DNA of 41,201 nucleotides. It comes from CAZQQN01 sp964549595 (GTDB taxonomy: Bacteria; Bacteroidota; Bacteroidia; CAILMK01; CAYYUA01). The position numbers were made by a program, and so were the translations under genes. This document shows, piece by piece, positions 16,367 to 24,486 of the stretch. Position 1 is the first letter of the stretch, and each line of letters begins with the position of its first letter. The DNA is taken from positions 1 to 41,201 of the forward strand of contig CAZJWK010000014.1 of NCBI GenBank assembly GCA_964549595.1, written 5' to 3'. The notes beneath the pieces were generated by a model. It made no database searches. It was not told where the DNA came from and was given only the letters and a program-made list of their open reading frames with translations.

Positions 16367-17806
16367 ATGAAACTTCGAGGTTTAATTGGCTTATTGATAA
16401 TTGTCTCCGCCAGCAACAGCATTTTTGCTCAAAAGCTTTTAGACGGGGATTTCTGGAAAAAACAAGCATTAAACGATATCATACCTGCCTGGCAGAAACA
16501 GGTTTTTGATAAAAAAGATGGAGGTTTTCACGCCCACTTAAAAAGGAACTGGAAGCCCTATAAAAATGAACACCAATATCCGGGAATGATCTCCAGGCAG
16601 TTGTTCAGTTTTTCTGCCGCTTATTTGTTAAGCGGGGAAAAGCAATACCTTAACGATGCCAGAAAAACTTTTGATTACATGGTAAGGCACGGGTGGGATA
16701 AGACCTATGGCGGATGGTACGATGCCGTTAACGATCAAGGCAGGCCTTTGAAAAGCGCTAAAGATTTGTTTATGCAAACTTATGCCATAAGCGGTTTAAC
16801 GCTATTTTATGCAGCCACAAAGGATAGCACGGCAATGGCCTATTTGAAAAAATCATACAATATTCTTCAAAAGTACGCCTGGGATGAAGCTTTTAAGGGC
16901 TACTACCGGAAATTAAACCGCAATTTATCGGTTGCCAACACAGTAAAGGATTTTTCGCCACAATTGGCTCCGGCTTCCGGTTTTTTAACCTACCTCTATC
17001 CCATTAGTCGGAAAAAAGCGTATAAGCGCCAATTTAAAACCCTCATGAACATAGCCTGGGTAAAGATGCGCCATCCCAGGGCCCCATGGATTATGGAAAG
17101 TTTTGACAAGAAGTGGCAAATGATCAATGGGCAGAATAAATCCATGAATGTAGGTCACAACCTGGAGGTCGTATGGTTAATGTTAAGGTTGTACCATTTA
17201 ACGGGTGAAGAAAAGTACAAGCAAAAGGCCTTAACGTTAACCCAACCTTTGAATGAGCAAGCTTTTGATGAAAGCTCGGGCGCCTGGTATCATAAAATTC
17301 CGGTAGATAACCCTGAAAACAAAGATTCCACCACCACTTGGTGGGTACAAGCTTATGGCAATATGACTCAGCTTTACCTCTACCGTGTAACAAAGGCTGA
17401 GCATTACCTGGAAAGGTTTCGTAAAGGGGCGAATTTCTGGAACAAAGCTTTCCTCGATAAAAAATACGGAGGAACAGTCCTAAAAGCCGATTTGAATGGT
17501 AAGGTCATAAAAGGAGACAAAGCCGTCCGTACCAAAACAGCTTATCATGCCATGGAACACGGTCTGCTAAATTATTTGTACTTGAATCTGTGGGTTGCGG
17601 AAAAACCCGTAAAGCTGCATTATCACTTGTCCAATACCGAAAAAGGAGAAACATTTTACCCATCATTTCTGGTTGATCCCAAAGTGCGCATTAAGCAAGT
17701 TAAAATCAATGGCAGGGATTGGAGCCAATTTGATGCAAAACAAGGGTTTATTTCCCTACCAAAAAGCAAAACCAGCCGCATCCAGGTAACCTTTGAATAT
17801 CAGTAA
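16367..17806 (+). CDS. Exported AGE-family epimerase/isomerase-like protein
   Basis: A member of the N-acylglucosamine 2-epimerase (AGE) superfamily, which isomerises sugars inside an (alpha/alpha)6 barrel. Family signatures are GGFHAHLKRNW near residue 47, DLFMQTYAISGLTLFYAATK, the histidine motif GHNLEVVWL (about 263-271) and AYHAMEHGLLNY (about 392). I chose the ATG at 16367 because it starts a clear signal peptide (RGLIGLLIIVSASNSIFAQ); the frame is open farther upstream but overlaps the SDR gene. The mature protein would be periplasmic or outer-surface. After the barrel there is an extra C-terminal part of ~70 residues (from KPVKLHYHL) with beta-strand character that typical AGE enzymes of ~400 residues lack. 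It could bind carbohydrate. Confidence 0.88.
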   Translation: MKLRGLIGLLIIVSASNSIFAQKLLDGDFWKKQALNDIIPAWQKQVFDKKDGGFHAHLKRNWKPYKNEHQYPGMISRQLFSFSAAYLLSGEKQYLNDARKTFDYMVRHGWDKTYGGWYDAVNDQGRPLKSAKDLFMQTYAISGLTLFYAATKDSTAMAYLKKSYNILQKYAWDEAFKGYYRKLNRNLSVANTVKDFSPQLAPASGFLTYLYPISRKKAYKRQFKTLMNIAWVKMRHPRAPWIMESFDKKWQMINGQNKSMNVGHNLEVVWLMLRLYHLTGEEKYKQKALTLTQPLNEQAFDESSGAWYHKIPVDNPENKDSTTTWWVQAYGNMTQLYLYRVTKAEHYLERFRKGANFWNKAFLDKKYGGTVLKADLNGKVIKGDKAVRTKTAYHAMEHGLLNYLYLNLWVAEKPVKLHYHLSNTEKGETFYPSFLVDPKVRIKQVKINGRDWSQFDAKQGFISLPKSKTSRIQVTFEYQ

Positions 17807-18205
17807 ATGTTAAGGCGTTCTTCGTGTAATTTCAGACCTCCTGATCTACTCATAAACGAACAGACAGTATGCAAAGACTAAAAATTGCTCACATTAAATT
17901 AAGGCCAACACAGATCCTTTTGATGCCTGTTTTCAATGTCCTTTCCTTTTAACTGCAAAAGGACCGAAAGCCAATGCATCCTTTGATGGAATTTTCTGAC
18001 TCGTTCATATGGGGTGCATCAATATCCAGAATTCATGTCAATTTGTACTGCAAAAACGACTGTTTCAAATGACTTTTTTTACAGAATGATTGCAGTTTTG
18101 ACAAATTTTACTGTCAAGTTTTTGTCTCATTTGTCAAAAATGCATTTAGCAAAAGTTGGCAAATAATTTGGCCCATTGAGGGTGAAAATTAAAAATTAAA
18201 AAATT
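17807..18205. promoter_or_regulatory. 400-bp upstream region of the hsp20 pair, with TGTCAA repeats
   Basis: No coding sequence was found here. The 3' part (18098-18137) holds an inverted repeat TTGACA-N8-TGTCAA (18098-18117) and a second TGTCAA at 18132-18137, exactly 20 bp after the first and so on the same face of the helix. The sites lie 70-110 bp before the first hsp20 ATG and could be operators for a stress regulator. No CIRCE element (TTAGCACTC-N9-GAGTGCTAA) and no good TTTG/TAnnTTTG promoter were found; TAATTTGG near 18164 is only a partial -7 match. The part from 17807 to 18090 shows nothing recognisable. Confidence 0.4.
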
Positions 18206-18634
18206 ATGGCATTCTTAAGGACAAGTCACGAAGCGAATTTCCCGAAACGTTTTTCGGATGTTCTGAATCAGGTTTTTGATGAAGCAAGCCGCGTACAGAA
18301 TGGCGGTAAGTTTGTTCCCACAGTAAACCTTTCGGAAACCGATAAAACCTATGAGGTAGAAGCTAATTTGCCGGGCATGAAAAAGGATGATATTAACGTA
18401 GAATTAGACGGCAACACGTTAAAAATTAGCGGGCAAAAACAAAAAGAAGATGAAGAAAAAGGCAAAACTTATCATCTGATTGAAACGGAATACGGGCATT
18501 TTCAAAGGCAATTTGAAATCCCGGAAGACGGGAATACCGATAACATCGAGGCCAAATACGAAAGTGGCGTGTTAAAACTGAGTATCCCGAAATCAAAGCA
18601 AAAACAAAGCGGCAAAAAAATTGACATCAATTGA
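18206..18634 (+). CDS. Small heat-shock protein, Hsp20/alpha-crystallin (first copy)
   Basis: A 142-residue ATP-independent chaperone that holds unfolding proteins in the cytoplasm. A short N-terminal arm (FPKRFSDVLNQVFDEA) is followed by the alpha-crystallin domain from about residue 38 (FVPTVNLSETDKTYEVEANL) to the conserved GVLKLSIPK (124-132). The I-x-I/V-like tail motif IDIN ends the protein. It is the first of two tandem paralogues of equal length, 72 bp apart, which share the frame PGMKKDDIN-ELDG-TL-ISG. Its ATG has only an A-rich leader and no Shine-Dalgarno sequence, in contrast to the second copy. Confidence 0.95.
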   Translation: MAFLRTSHEANFPKRFSDVLNQVFDEASRVQNGGKFVPTVNLSETDKTYEVEANLPGMKKDDINVELDGNTLKISGQKQKEDEEKGKTYHLIETEYGHFQRQFEIPEDGNTDNIEAKYESGVLKLSIPKSKQKQSGKKIDIN

Positions 18635-18694
18635 CAAGTCAGGGTCCAATGAGAGCGGCCTTTTTAAAGGGAAACCATTGTTGAACAAAAAAAA

Positions 18695-18702
18695 AGGAGG
18701 TG
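18695..18702 (+). promoter_or_regulatory. Perfect Shine-Dalgarno sequence of second hsp20
   Basis: AGGAGGTG, fully complementary to the 3' end of 16S rRNA, lies 4 bases before the ATG at 18707 and follows a run of nine A's. Such strong sites are rare in Bacteroidota, where the anti-SD is normally held inside the ribosome. It fixes the start of this gene beyond doubt and may give it a translation rule of its own. Confidence 0.85.
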
Positions 18703-18706
18703 AATT

Positions 18707-19135
18707 ATGACATTAATAAAAGCAAATGAACCCAGGTTCCCAAGTTTAACAAGCTCCTTCAGTGATATGTTAGATAGATTCTTTGATGAAGCTGTAAAGA
18801 CTCCCGGTAATTTCGTTCCCACTGTAGATCTTAAGGAAGATGAAAACAACTACGAAATTGATGTCAGTGTGCCGGGAATGAAAAAAGATGACATCAACCT
18901 TGAGCTGGATGGTCAAACCTTACACATTAGCGGAGAAAAAGAAAGAAAAGACGAAGACCAGAAAAAAACCTATTACAGGGTTGAGTCAGAATATGGCTAT
19001 TTCCACAGGTCTTTTAACCTTCCTGATAATGCGAAAATGGATGACATCAATGCTGAGTATGAAGAAGGCATTTTGAAGGTTAAGATCCCAAAAGACAAAG
19101 AAAAGAGTGAAACCAAGAAAATTGAGATCAAGTAA
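18707..19135 (+). CDS. Small heat-shock protein, Hsp20/alpha-crystallin (second copy)
   Basis: The paralogue of the preceding gene, also 142 residues. The N-terminal arm is FPSLTSSFSDMLDRFFDEAV. The alpha-crystallin domain runs from about residue 36 (FVPTVDLKEDENNYEIDVSV) to GILKVKIPK, and the tail ends in IEIK. The two copies share the central PGMKKDDIN and ELDGQTL/NTL stretches but differ in the arm, so they probably form mixed or distinct oligomers. A strong intrinsic terminator follows 42 bp after the stop. The gene could be read from the first gene's promoter, with its own perfect ribosome-binding site setting a separate translation rate. Confidence 0.95.
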   Translation: MTLIKANEPRFPSLTSSFSDMLDRFFDEAVKTPGNFVPTVDLKEDENNYEIDVSVPGMKKDDINLELDGQTLHISGEKERKDEDQKKTYYRVESEYGYFHRSFNLPDNAKMDDINAEYEEGILKVKIPKDKEKSETKKIEIK

Positions 19136-19177
19136 AGTCAAAAAGGCACTTGCCTGAACTTCAGACTGCTTGCTGAT

Positions 19178-19209
19178 AAAAAGCCTCCGCTAAGCGGGGG
19201 CTTTTTTTT
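19178..19209 (+). terminator. Intrinsic terminator after the hsp20 pair
   Basis: GCCTCCGC (19183-19190) and GCGGGGGC (19194-19201) form an 8-bp GC-rich stem with one G-U pair and a 3-base loop, followed by eight T's (19202-19209). The five A's in front let the stem extend with the T's, so it could also work on the opposite strand. This is the clearest terminator in the window. Confidence 0.9.
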
Positions 19210-19282
19210 GCAATCTTTTTTAATCCGCTTTTTCTTCTTTTAAAAAATTATTAGCATTGCCATTCATAAAAAACAATAAGCC

Positions 19283-20962
19283 ATGCCATTTAAAACACGC
19301 TTAATATTATCTCTATTTATGACACTCACCGTTGGGTTAAACTTCCTTATGGCCCAGGGTGACACGGACACGCTTCAACGGTTTAGCAACAATACAATGG
19401 ATGCCGAGCATCACCAGTACAGCAGCACCAACCCAAGTGCTTGCAATTACGGTTTTATTTTCGGGCACAGTTGTCAGGAATACAGGGAATTTGCTGAAAA
19501 GTTTACACTTACGGATACTACTGTGATTGAGGGTTTATTTGCCTACATTGCCGCACCCGATCAAGAGGAAATTGTAAGTACAGATTCCAGCGCTTTTACT
19601 ATTTACAGGGACTCCTCTAATTATCCCGGCCAAATGCTAACCCGCAAAAAAGTCAATTTTCAGGATTTAAAGGTGAATTCTGTCTTTGACATCAATAGCA
19701 GATCTTTTAACAATTTTACCCTTGCAACCTTTTCGGACTCTGTAGTCCTTTTTCCTGATTCCAGTTTCTTTGCTTCTTTTGGATTCCCCAAGTACCGGAA
19801 TAATTTTAATGCCACAGGTACCGATCACCAGGATACGTTAACTTTACGAACATCAGAGAATGATACAACCATTGATGTAAGGAATGTCGTTAGGCAAAAA
19901 GATGGCCGCTGGCTGGAAACAGAAATGTTTACCAATAAAAGTGTTTACTTATACCTGGCCCCTGTGGTTAAAACCGATTTCAGTAAAACCTCAGACTCCT
20001 CTGATCCGGACACCATGGAAAGTAAAACAGATACACTCCGGCATTTCACAGATGAAAATGATTCAGTGAAACATTTCCGCTATCAGGGTTCTCAAGGCAA
20101 TTGCGATTATGGTTACTTGTTTGGCCATAGTTGTGAGGAATTCCAGGGTTTTGCGGAAAAGTTTACTTTCAAAGATTCTGTTCACATTGAAGGTTTATTG
20201 GCTTACGTAGTTTCCGAGGATGACTCCATCAAATCAACAGATTCGGCTAATTTCAGCCTTTACAAAAATGCCAATGATACCCCTGCTCAATCACTTACCA
20301 GGGAGAAAATGGCTATTCAGGATCTGACCATAAATGACACTTCCTCCATTCATACCAATAATTTTAAAAACTTCACTTACGCAGATTTTACGGATACTAC
20401 TATTGTCGAAAATAATGCCTCGGTTTTTACCAGTTTTGAACTACCAACTTATCAGAATAATTTCTCAGGAAATAACCATCCGGACACACTGGCCTTGAGA
20501 ACCTCAACCAATAAGCAAGGGCAGAAGTATGCAAAAGCGGTTCAAAGTAACGATGGCTCATGGGCTAAAATTGAAAATGCCACTAAGAAGGGTTCAGAGA
20601 TAAATTTTTTCCTGGCACCGGTTATTAATACGGAAATACCCGAAACAAGTGACACCTCGGATGATGGAGGCACCGACAGCAGGGAGCCCTTAATAAAAAG
20701 GGGCGGTCTCGGGCTTATAAAAAGTTATCCCAACCCGGCCGGACCAAAATTTAATGTACAATTTTCGCTTGATCGTCCTATGACCGTTAATATTCATATT
20801 TTCAGCACAGATGGTCGCCATGTTAAAGAAAGCCGGTTGGGCCAACTAAAAGAAGGCACGCATGAAGCAAACTTAAATGTTAGTGACCTCAAACAAGGAC
20901 AATATATCTATACCCTTGAAACCTCACACGGGGTACTATCCGGTAAGCTGAACAAGCATTAA
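19283..20962 (+). CDS. T9SS cargo protein with two copies of an unknown domain
   Basis: A secreted protein of 559 residues. A signal peptide (RLILSLFMTLTVGLNFLMAQ) leads to the periplasm. The last ~85 residues are a type A Por/T9SS sorting domain (KSYPNPAGPKFNVQFSL; VNIHIFSTDGRHVKE; LKQGQYIYTLET), which sends it through the outer membrane. Between them, residues ~29-235 and ~250-450 are two copies of one domain. Shared landmarks are DTLxxF, C(N/D)YGxxFGHSC, AEKFT followed by xIEGLxAYV, a STDS strand, NNF and PDTLxLRTS. Two cysteines are kept in each copy and may form a disulfide. Joining regions are rich in Asp, Ser and Thr. I do not recognise the repeated domain; adhesion or a surface role is plausible. 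Confidence 0.9.
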   Translation: MPFKTRLILSLFMTLTVGLNFLMAQGDTDTLQRFSNNTMDAEHHQYSSTNPSACNYGFIFGHSCQEYREFAEKFTLTDTTVIEGLFAYIAAPDQEEIVSTDSSAFTIYRDSSNYPGQMLTRKKVNFQDLKVNSVFDINSRSFNNFTLATFSDSVVLFPDSSFFASFGFPKYRNNFNATGTDHQDTLTLRTSENDTTIDVRNVVRQKDGRWLETEMFTNKSVYLYLAPVVKTDFSKTSDSSDPDTMESKTDTLRHFTDENDSVKHFRYQGSQGNCDYGYLFGHSCEEFQGFAEKFTFKDSVHIEGLLAYVVSEDDSIKSTDSANFSLYKNANDTPAQSLTREKMAIQDLTINDTSSIHTNNFKNFTYADFTDTTIVENNASVFTSFELPTYQNNFSGNNHPDTLALRTSTNKQGQKYAKAVQSNDGSWAKIENATKKGSEINFFLAPVINTEIPETSDTSDDGGTDSREPLIKRGGLGLIKSYPNPAGPKFNVQFSLDRPMTVNIHIFSTDGRHVKESRLGQLKEGTHEANLNVSDLKQGQYIYTLETSHGVLSGKLNKH

Positions 20963-21033
20963 GTATCTTATTGCCGTCTAATCCAGGAGATTTATATTTT
21001 CCGATGGGCGTTTTTACCAATCAAAGTTTAAGC

Positions 21034-21936
21034 TTATCCAAACAATTTTTGCCCCAACCGGTAAGTGTTGCAATGCGCTTCCAGGATGGTCCGCAGGCTA
21101 TCGGAATAACCGCCACCCATGACGGCAGTCAAAGGGATTTGATTTTTCCAGGCCTGTTCCAATACCAATTCGTCCCTTTTCTTACAACCTTCAAGCGAAA
21201 TGTTCAAACTACCTAACTTATCGGTATCCAAAATATCCACACCTGATTGGTAAAAAATAAAATCGGGCTTAACGTTTTCTATCAAGAAGGGTAGGTATTC
21301 CTTAAGCAAAAGTAAGTAAGTATCATCCGTGGTATCCTTCGGTAAAGGCAAATCCAGGTCTGATTTTTCCTTATTTAAGGGGAAATTTTTTTTACCATGC
21401 ATGCTGAAGGTAAAAACCCGCTCATCTTGTTCAAAAATGGAGGCTGTACCATTGCCCTGATGCACATCCAAATCCACCACCAGAATTTGCTTAGTAGCAG
21501 TGTGATTCAGCAGATAGTTACTACCCACGGCAATGTCATTAAAAATACAGTAACCTTCACCCCGGTTTTTGAAAGCATGATGGGTTCCCCCGGCCACATT
21601 AAAAGCCAAACCATTGGAAAGTGCACTTATGGCAGCCTGAATGGTACCATAGGTAATACACAGTTCTCTTTTAAGGAGTTGATCGCTATAAGGAAATCCA
21701 ATCCGCCTTTCTTCTATTCTCGGCAATTTGCCGGCCTGTAGTTGCTCAATATAAGCAGAATCATGAACTTCCGAGATCAACCGTTCCGTCATGGTTTCCG
21801 GGCTAAAGAATTGTTCTTCTTCCAAAGTCCCTTCATAAATGAGTTGTTCAGGAATCAGCTCATACTTCACCATAGGGAACCGGTGGTGCTCCGGCAGAGG
21901 ATGTTTGTAAATGGGATCAAAGGCTACTTGAATCAA
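21034..21936 (-). CDS. Histone-deacetylase-family amidohydrolase
   Basis: A zinc hydrolase of the HDAC/AcuC/acetylpolyamine amidohydrolase family. Catalytic elements can be read: the paired histidines H119-H120 (AGGTHHAF), zinc ligands D157 and H159 (DLDVHQGNGTA) and D234 (SGVDILDTDKLG), and the glycine-rich end (VMGGGYS). The length of 300 residues fits bacterial members. In bacteria these enzymes deacetylate small amides such as acetylpolyamines, or acetyl-lysine on proteins. The start is 13 bp after the ftcD stop on the same strand, which suggests one transcript with the histidine-degradation genes. The true substrate is unknown. It is convergent with the T9SS cargo gene, 71 bp away, with no clear terminator. 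Confidence 0.92.
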   Translation of the reverse strand: MIQVAFDPIYKHPLPEHHRFPMVKYELIPEQLIYEGTLEEEQFFSPETMTERLISEVHDSAYIEQLQAGKLPRIEERRIGFPYSDQLLKRELCITYGTIQAAISALSNGLAFNVAGGTHHAFKNRGEGYCIFNDIAVGSNYLLNHTATKQILVVDLDVHQGNGTASIFEQDERVFTFSMHGKKNFPLNKEKSDLDLPLPKDTTDDTYLLLLKEYLPFLIENVKPDFIFYQSGVDILDTDKLGSLNISLEGCKKRDELVLEQAWKNQIPLTAVMGGGYSDSLRTILEAHCNTYRLGQKLFG

Positions 21937-21949
21937 ATTTCCATTGGTT

Positions 21950-22999
21950 TTATACCCAATTCAGTTGGGATTCTATGACTTTTTCCTGCGGATCAAAACT
22001 GACCACATCGTTTAATTCTAAAGACAAAACGGCCATATCCAGAATCTCATTTTCCCTATAACATTCGGGATCTTCTGCTTGTTTGGTTAGGAAATGACGA
22101 CCAGCTTCCAATAAAACCCGTTTCGGAACCATACCCACAATTTCGGAACCGGTAACCCTTAAACCTCTTTGGTCCGCTTTTTCTATTACCGTTTCAAAAA
22201 CCATTTGTAAAGGAGAAGCATTGATATCCGTCACGTTCATTGAAATTTGCGCTAACCCAAATTCCTCTATGTACCAGCCAATCCCTTTTACCTTTTTAAG
22301 CGCACCCGGTAAACGCTTGACTTTTCCGGATTCATCCCTCAGCAAATTACCATGGTCATCCCTTAACGGGTGACCGCTTTCACGCACATCACAAGCCACC
22401 TTATGGGCCTTGGCAGCTTTTTTCGTATTCAAGTTGATGTTAAAAGCAATAAGAAAATCTCTGGCTCCTATTGCAGTAACCCCGGCTTTCTCAGGAAGAG
22501 TCGAAGGCCCATAATCAGGTTGCCATTCAGGATTTTGAAGCTTTTTCCCCATGCCCTCATAACCTCCTTTTCTTACCCGTGCTAAATTTTCCCTTTCCGG
22601 GCTTTTGGATGATTGCTCATACAGGTAAACCGGTATTTGCAATTCCTCTCCCACCCTCTTTGCCAGTTTGTTGGCATAGTAGTCGGCTTCCGAAATGGTC
22701 ATATTTTGCAAGGGAATCAGCGGACAAACATCAGTGGCACCCATTCGGGGATGTTCCCCTTTATGAAGGCCCATATCAATGGTTTCGGATGCCTTCTTTA
22801 TGGCTTGAAAAGCTGCTTCTACAACTGCATCGGGTTCCCCGGCAAAGGTAAAGACAGCCCTGTGTGCGGCCTCACCGCAATCAATGTGCAAAAGCTGAAC
22901 CCCTTCCACATACTCAACGGCATGCCTCAAACCGTTTATGACTTCCCTGTCCTTCCCTTCACTAAAATTGGGCACACATTCCAAAAGTTTATTTGCCAT
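21950..22999 (-). CDS. ftcD: Glutamate formimidoyltransferase
   Basis: Transfers the formimino group from N-formimino-L-glutamate to tetrahydrofolate, a late step of histidine breakdown. The protein starts with the family's typical LECVPNFSEGKD. It has the substrate motif HKGEHPRMGATDVCPL, where H83 corresponds to the catalytic histidine of the mammalian transferase domain. The later strands IGARDFLIAFNINLNT and ISMNVTDINASPLQ are also typical. At 349 residues it has the transferase domain only; the cyclodeaminase half of mammalian FTCD is absent, so that activity must be encoded elsewhere. hutI upstream supplies its substrate. A 14-bp perfect palindrome lies 30 bp before its ATG. Confidence 0.95.
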   Translation of the reverse strand: MANKLLECVPNFSEGKDREVINGLRHAVEYVEGVQLLHIDCGEAAHRAVFTFAGEPDAVVEAAFQAIKKASETIDMGLHKGEHPRMGATDVCPLIPLQNMTISEADYYANKLAKRVGEELQIPVYLYEQSSKSPERENLARVRKGGYEGMGKKLQNPEWQPDYGPSTLPEKAGVTAIGARDFLIAFNINLNTKKAAKAHKVACDVRESGHPLRDDHGNLLRDESGKVKRLPGALKKVKGIGWYIEEFGLAQISMNVTDINASPLQMVFETVIEKADQRGLRVTGSEIVGMVPKRVLLEAGRHFLTKQAEDPECYRENEILDMAVLSLELNDVVSFDPQEKVIESQLNWV

Positions 23000-23029
23000 T
23001 TTTATCGATCAATTAATAGTTTCCACCTC

Positions 23030-23043
23030 AGATAACGTTATCT
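23030..23043. promoter_or_regulatory. Perfect 14-bp palindrome before ftcD
   Basis: AGATAACGTTATCT is its own reverse complement and ends 30 bp before the ftcD start codon, in a 226-bp region without any gene. Its length and place suit an operator for a dimeric regulator. No full TTTG/TAnnTTTG pair was found around it, and the regulator is unknown. Confidence 0.35.
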
Positions 23044-23225
23044 ATTCCTTTGGGACAAAATTCATGGTTTCTTGGCAGTAAAATTTTCCGTATCCTTACT
23101 CTGCCCCCCTTCTGAAAACCATAAAAAAGTTTCCAGCCTAAATTATGTTTTGGCATTGGATTCAGTTTCTAAAATCCGTAGAATCATTGAAAAGATGCTT
23201 TTTACCGTTAAACTCCTCACATTAT

Positions 23226-24467
23226 CTAAATACCATTGTAAACCTCACCGTTCAGGATTACCTGTTCGATGTGATTATTCCCGAAACTATAAGGCATAAA
23301 AGTGTAAGATGGTATCGGATCTGTGATGAATACATTTCCGGCAAACCCTTTGGCAATGGCACCATGGCTATTTTCAACCTCCATGGCAGCGGCTGAATTA
23401 ATGGTGGCGGCGTTCAATGCTTCTTCAGGGGTCAATTTGAGTTTGATACAAGCCAATGAAGTAGTAAAAGCCATGTTACCAGAGGGGCAACTTCCCGGGT
23501 TATAATCGGTACTTAGCGCAAGGGGTAACCCTGCATCTACCATTTGCCTTGCCGGTGGCGGATCGATATCCAGGAAAAAGGCCGTAGACGGTAAAACCGT
23601 AGGAATGGTATTGCTGTTTTTCAGGACTTCCATCTCTTCTTCGCCTGTACATTCCAAATGGTCAACAGACAAAGCATTTTCGTTTACTCCCACTTGAATC
23701 CCTCCTGTATAGCCCAATTCGTTGGCATGAACCTTAGGGCGGAGACCATATGCTTTACCGGCCTTAAAGATTCGGGCGGTTTCTTCCTGGGTAAAAAATC
23801 CCCTTTCACAAAATACATCAATGTAGTCAGCCAGTCCCTGTTCAGCCACCTCTGGCAACATATCATCTATTACTTGCCTTACATATTCCTCTCGATGCTC
23901 CCGGTATTCAAGGGGGATGGCATGGGCCCCCAGAAAAGTAGCCTTAACGGGGATCGGGCTGATTTCCCTTAAACGCTTTATTACCCTTAACATTTTAAGC
24001 TCACTGTCGTAGGACAAACCATAACCACTTTTAATCTCAATGGCCCCGGTTCCCATCCCAATCACTTCATCAAGCCGTTTCTTGGCCCCTTCAAAAAGCT
24101 CATCCTCCGGAGTTTCCCGTAACCTTTTGGCCGAATTAAGAATGCCCCCACCCTCGGCAGCAATCTCCTCATAACTTTTTCCTTTCAGGCGCATCACAAA
24201 TTCTCCTTCTCGGCTTGCAGCAAATACGATATGCGTATGAGCATCCACAAAACAAGGAAAAACAAACCTGCCTGAAGCATCGATTACCCGGGCATCCGGA
24301 TTAGGGCATTGTGCCATTGCACCAAAATCCGCAATTTTGCCATCCTGAATATAAAGAAAAGCATTTTCCTGTACCGGTAAATTTTGGAGACCATGACCGG
24401 ACAATCTACCGGGGACCTGGCTCCTAACCTGTACCAGTCCTTTAATGTTTTGAATGAGAAGATTCAT
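23226..24467 (-). CDS. hutI: Imidazolonepropionase
   Basis: A metal-dependent amidohydrolase that opens 4-imidazolone-5-propionate to N-formimino-L-glutamate, the third step of histidine breakdown. Motifs: PCFVDAHTHIVFAASREGEF (metal site at the HTH), GGGILNSAKRLRE, IEIKSGYGLSYDSELKMLR, THLGAHAIP-like TFLGAHAIPLEY, KVHANELGYTGG, SVDHLECT and LSTDYNPGSCPS, all diagnostic for HutI. I chose the ATG at 24467 because it gives the family's length (413 residues) and start (NLLIQNIKGLVQV); the frame is open for 43 more codons upstream, but that part overlaps the divergent gene. HutH and HutU are not in the window. Its stop is 226 bp from ftcD. Confidence 0.96.
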   Translation of the reverse strand: MNLLIQNIKGLVQVRSQVPGRLSGHGLQNLPVQENAFLYIQDGKIADFGAMAQCPNPDARVIDASGRFVFPCFVDAHTHIVFAASREGEFVMRLKGKSYEEIAAEGGGILNSAKRLRETPEDELFEGAKKRLDEVIGMGTGAIEIKSGYGLSYDSELKMLRVIKRLREISPIPVKATFLGAHAIPLEYREHREEYVRQVIDDMLPEVAEQGLADYIDVFCERGFFTQEETARIFKAGKAYGLRPKVHANELGYTGGIQVGVNENALSVDHLECTGEEEMEVLKNSNTIPTVLPSTAFFLDIDPPPARQMVDAGLPLALSTDYNPGSCPSGNMAFTTSLACIKLKLTPEEALNAATINSAAAMEVENSHGAIAKGFAGNVFITDPIPSYTFMPYSFGNNHIEQVILNGEVYNGI

Positions 24468-24481
24468 AAAAATTACGTTTT
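24449..24481 (+). promoter_or_regulatory. Probable promoter of the gamma-carbonic-anhydrase-like gene
   Basis: TTTG (24449-24452) is followed after 21 bp by TACGTTTT (24474-24481), a seven-of-eight match to TAnnTTTG. The ATG at 24487 begins five bases later, so the transcript would start at or just before the start codon (leaderless). The promoter would overlap the first codons of hutI, which is read the other way. Confidence 0.35.
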
Positions 24482-24486
24482 CGCTT

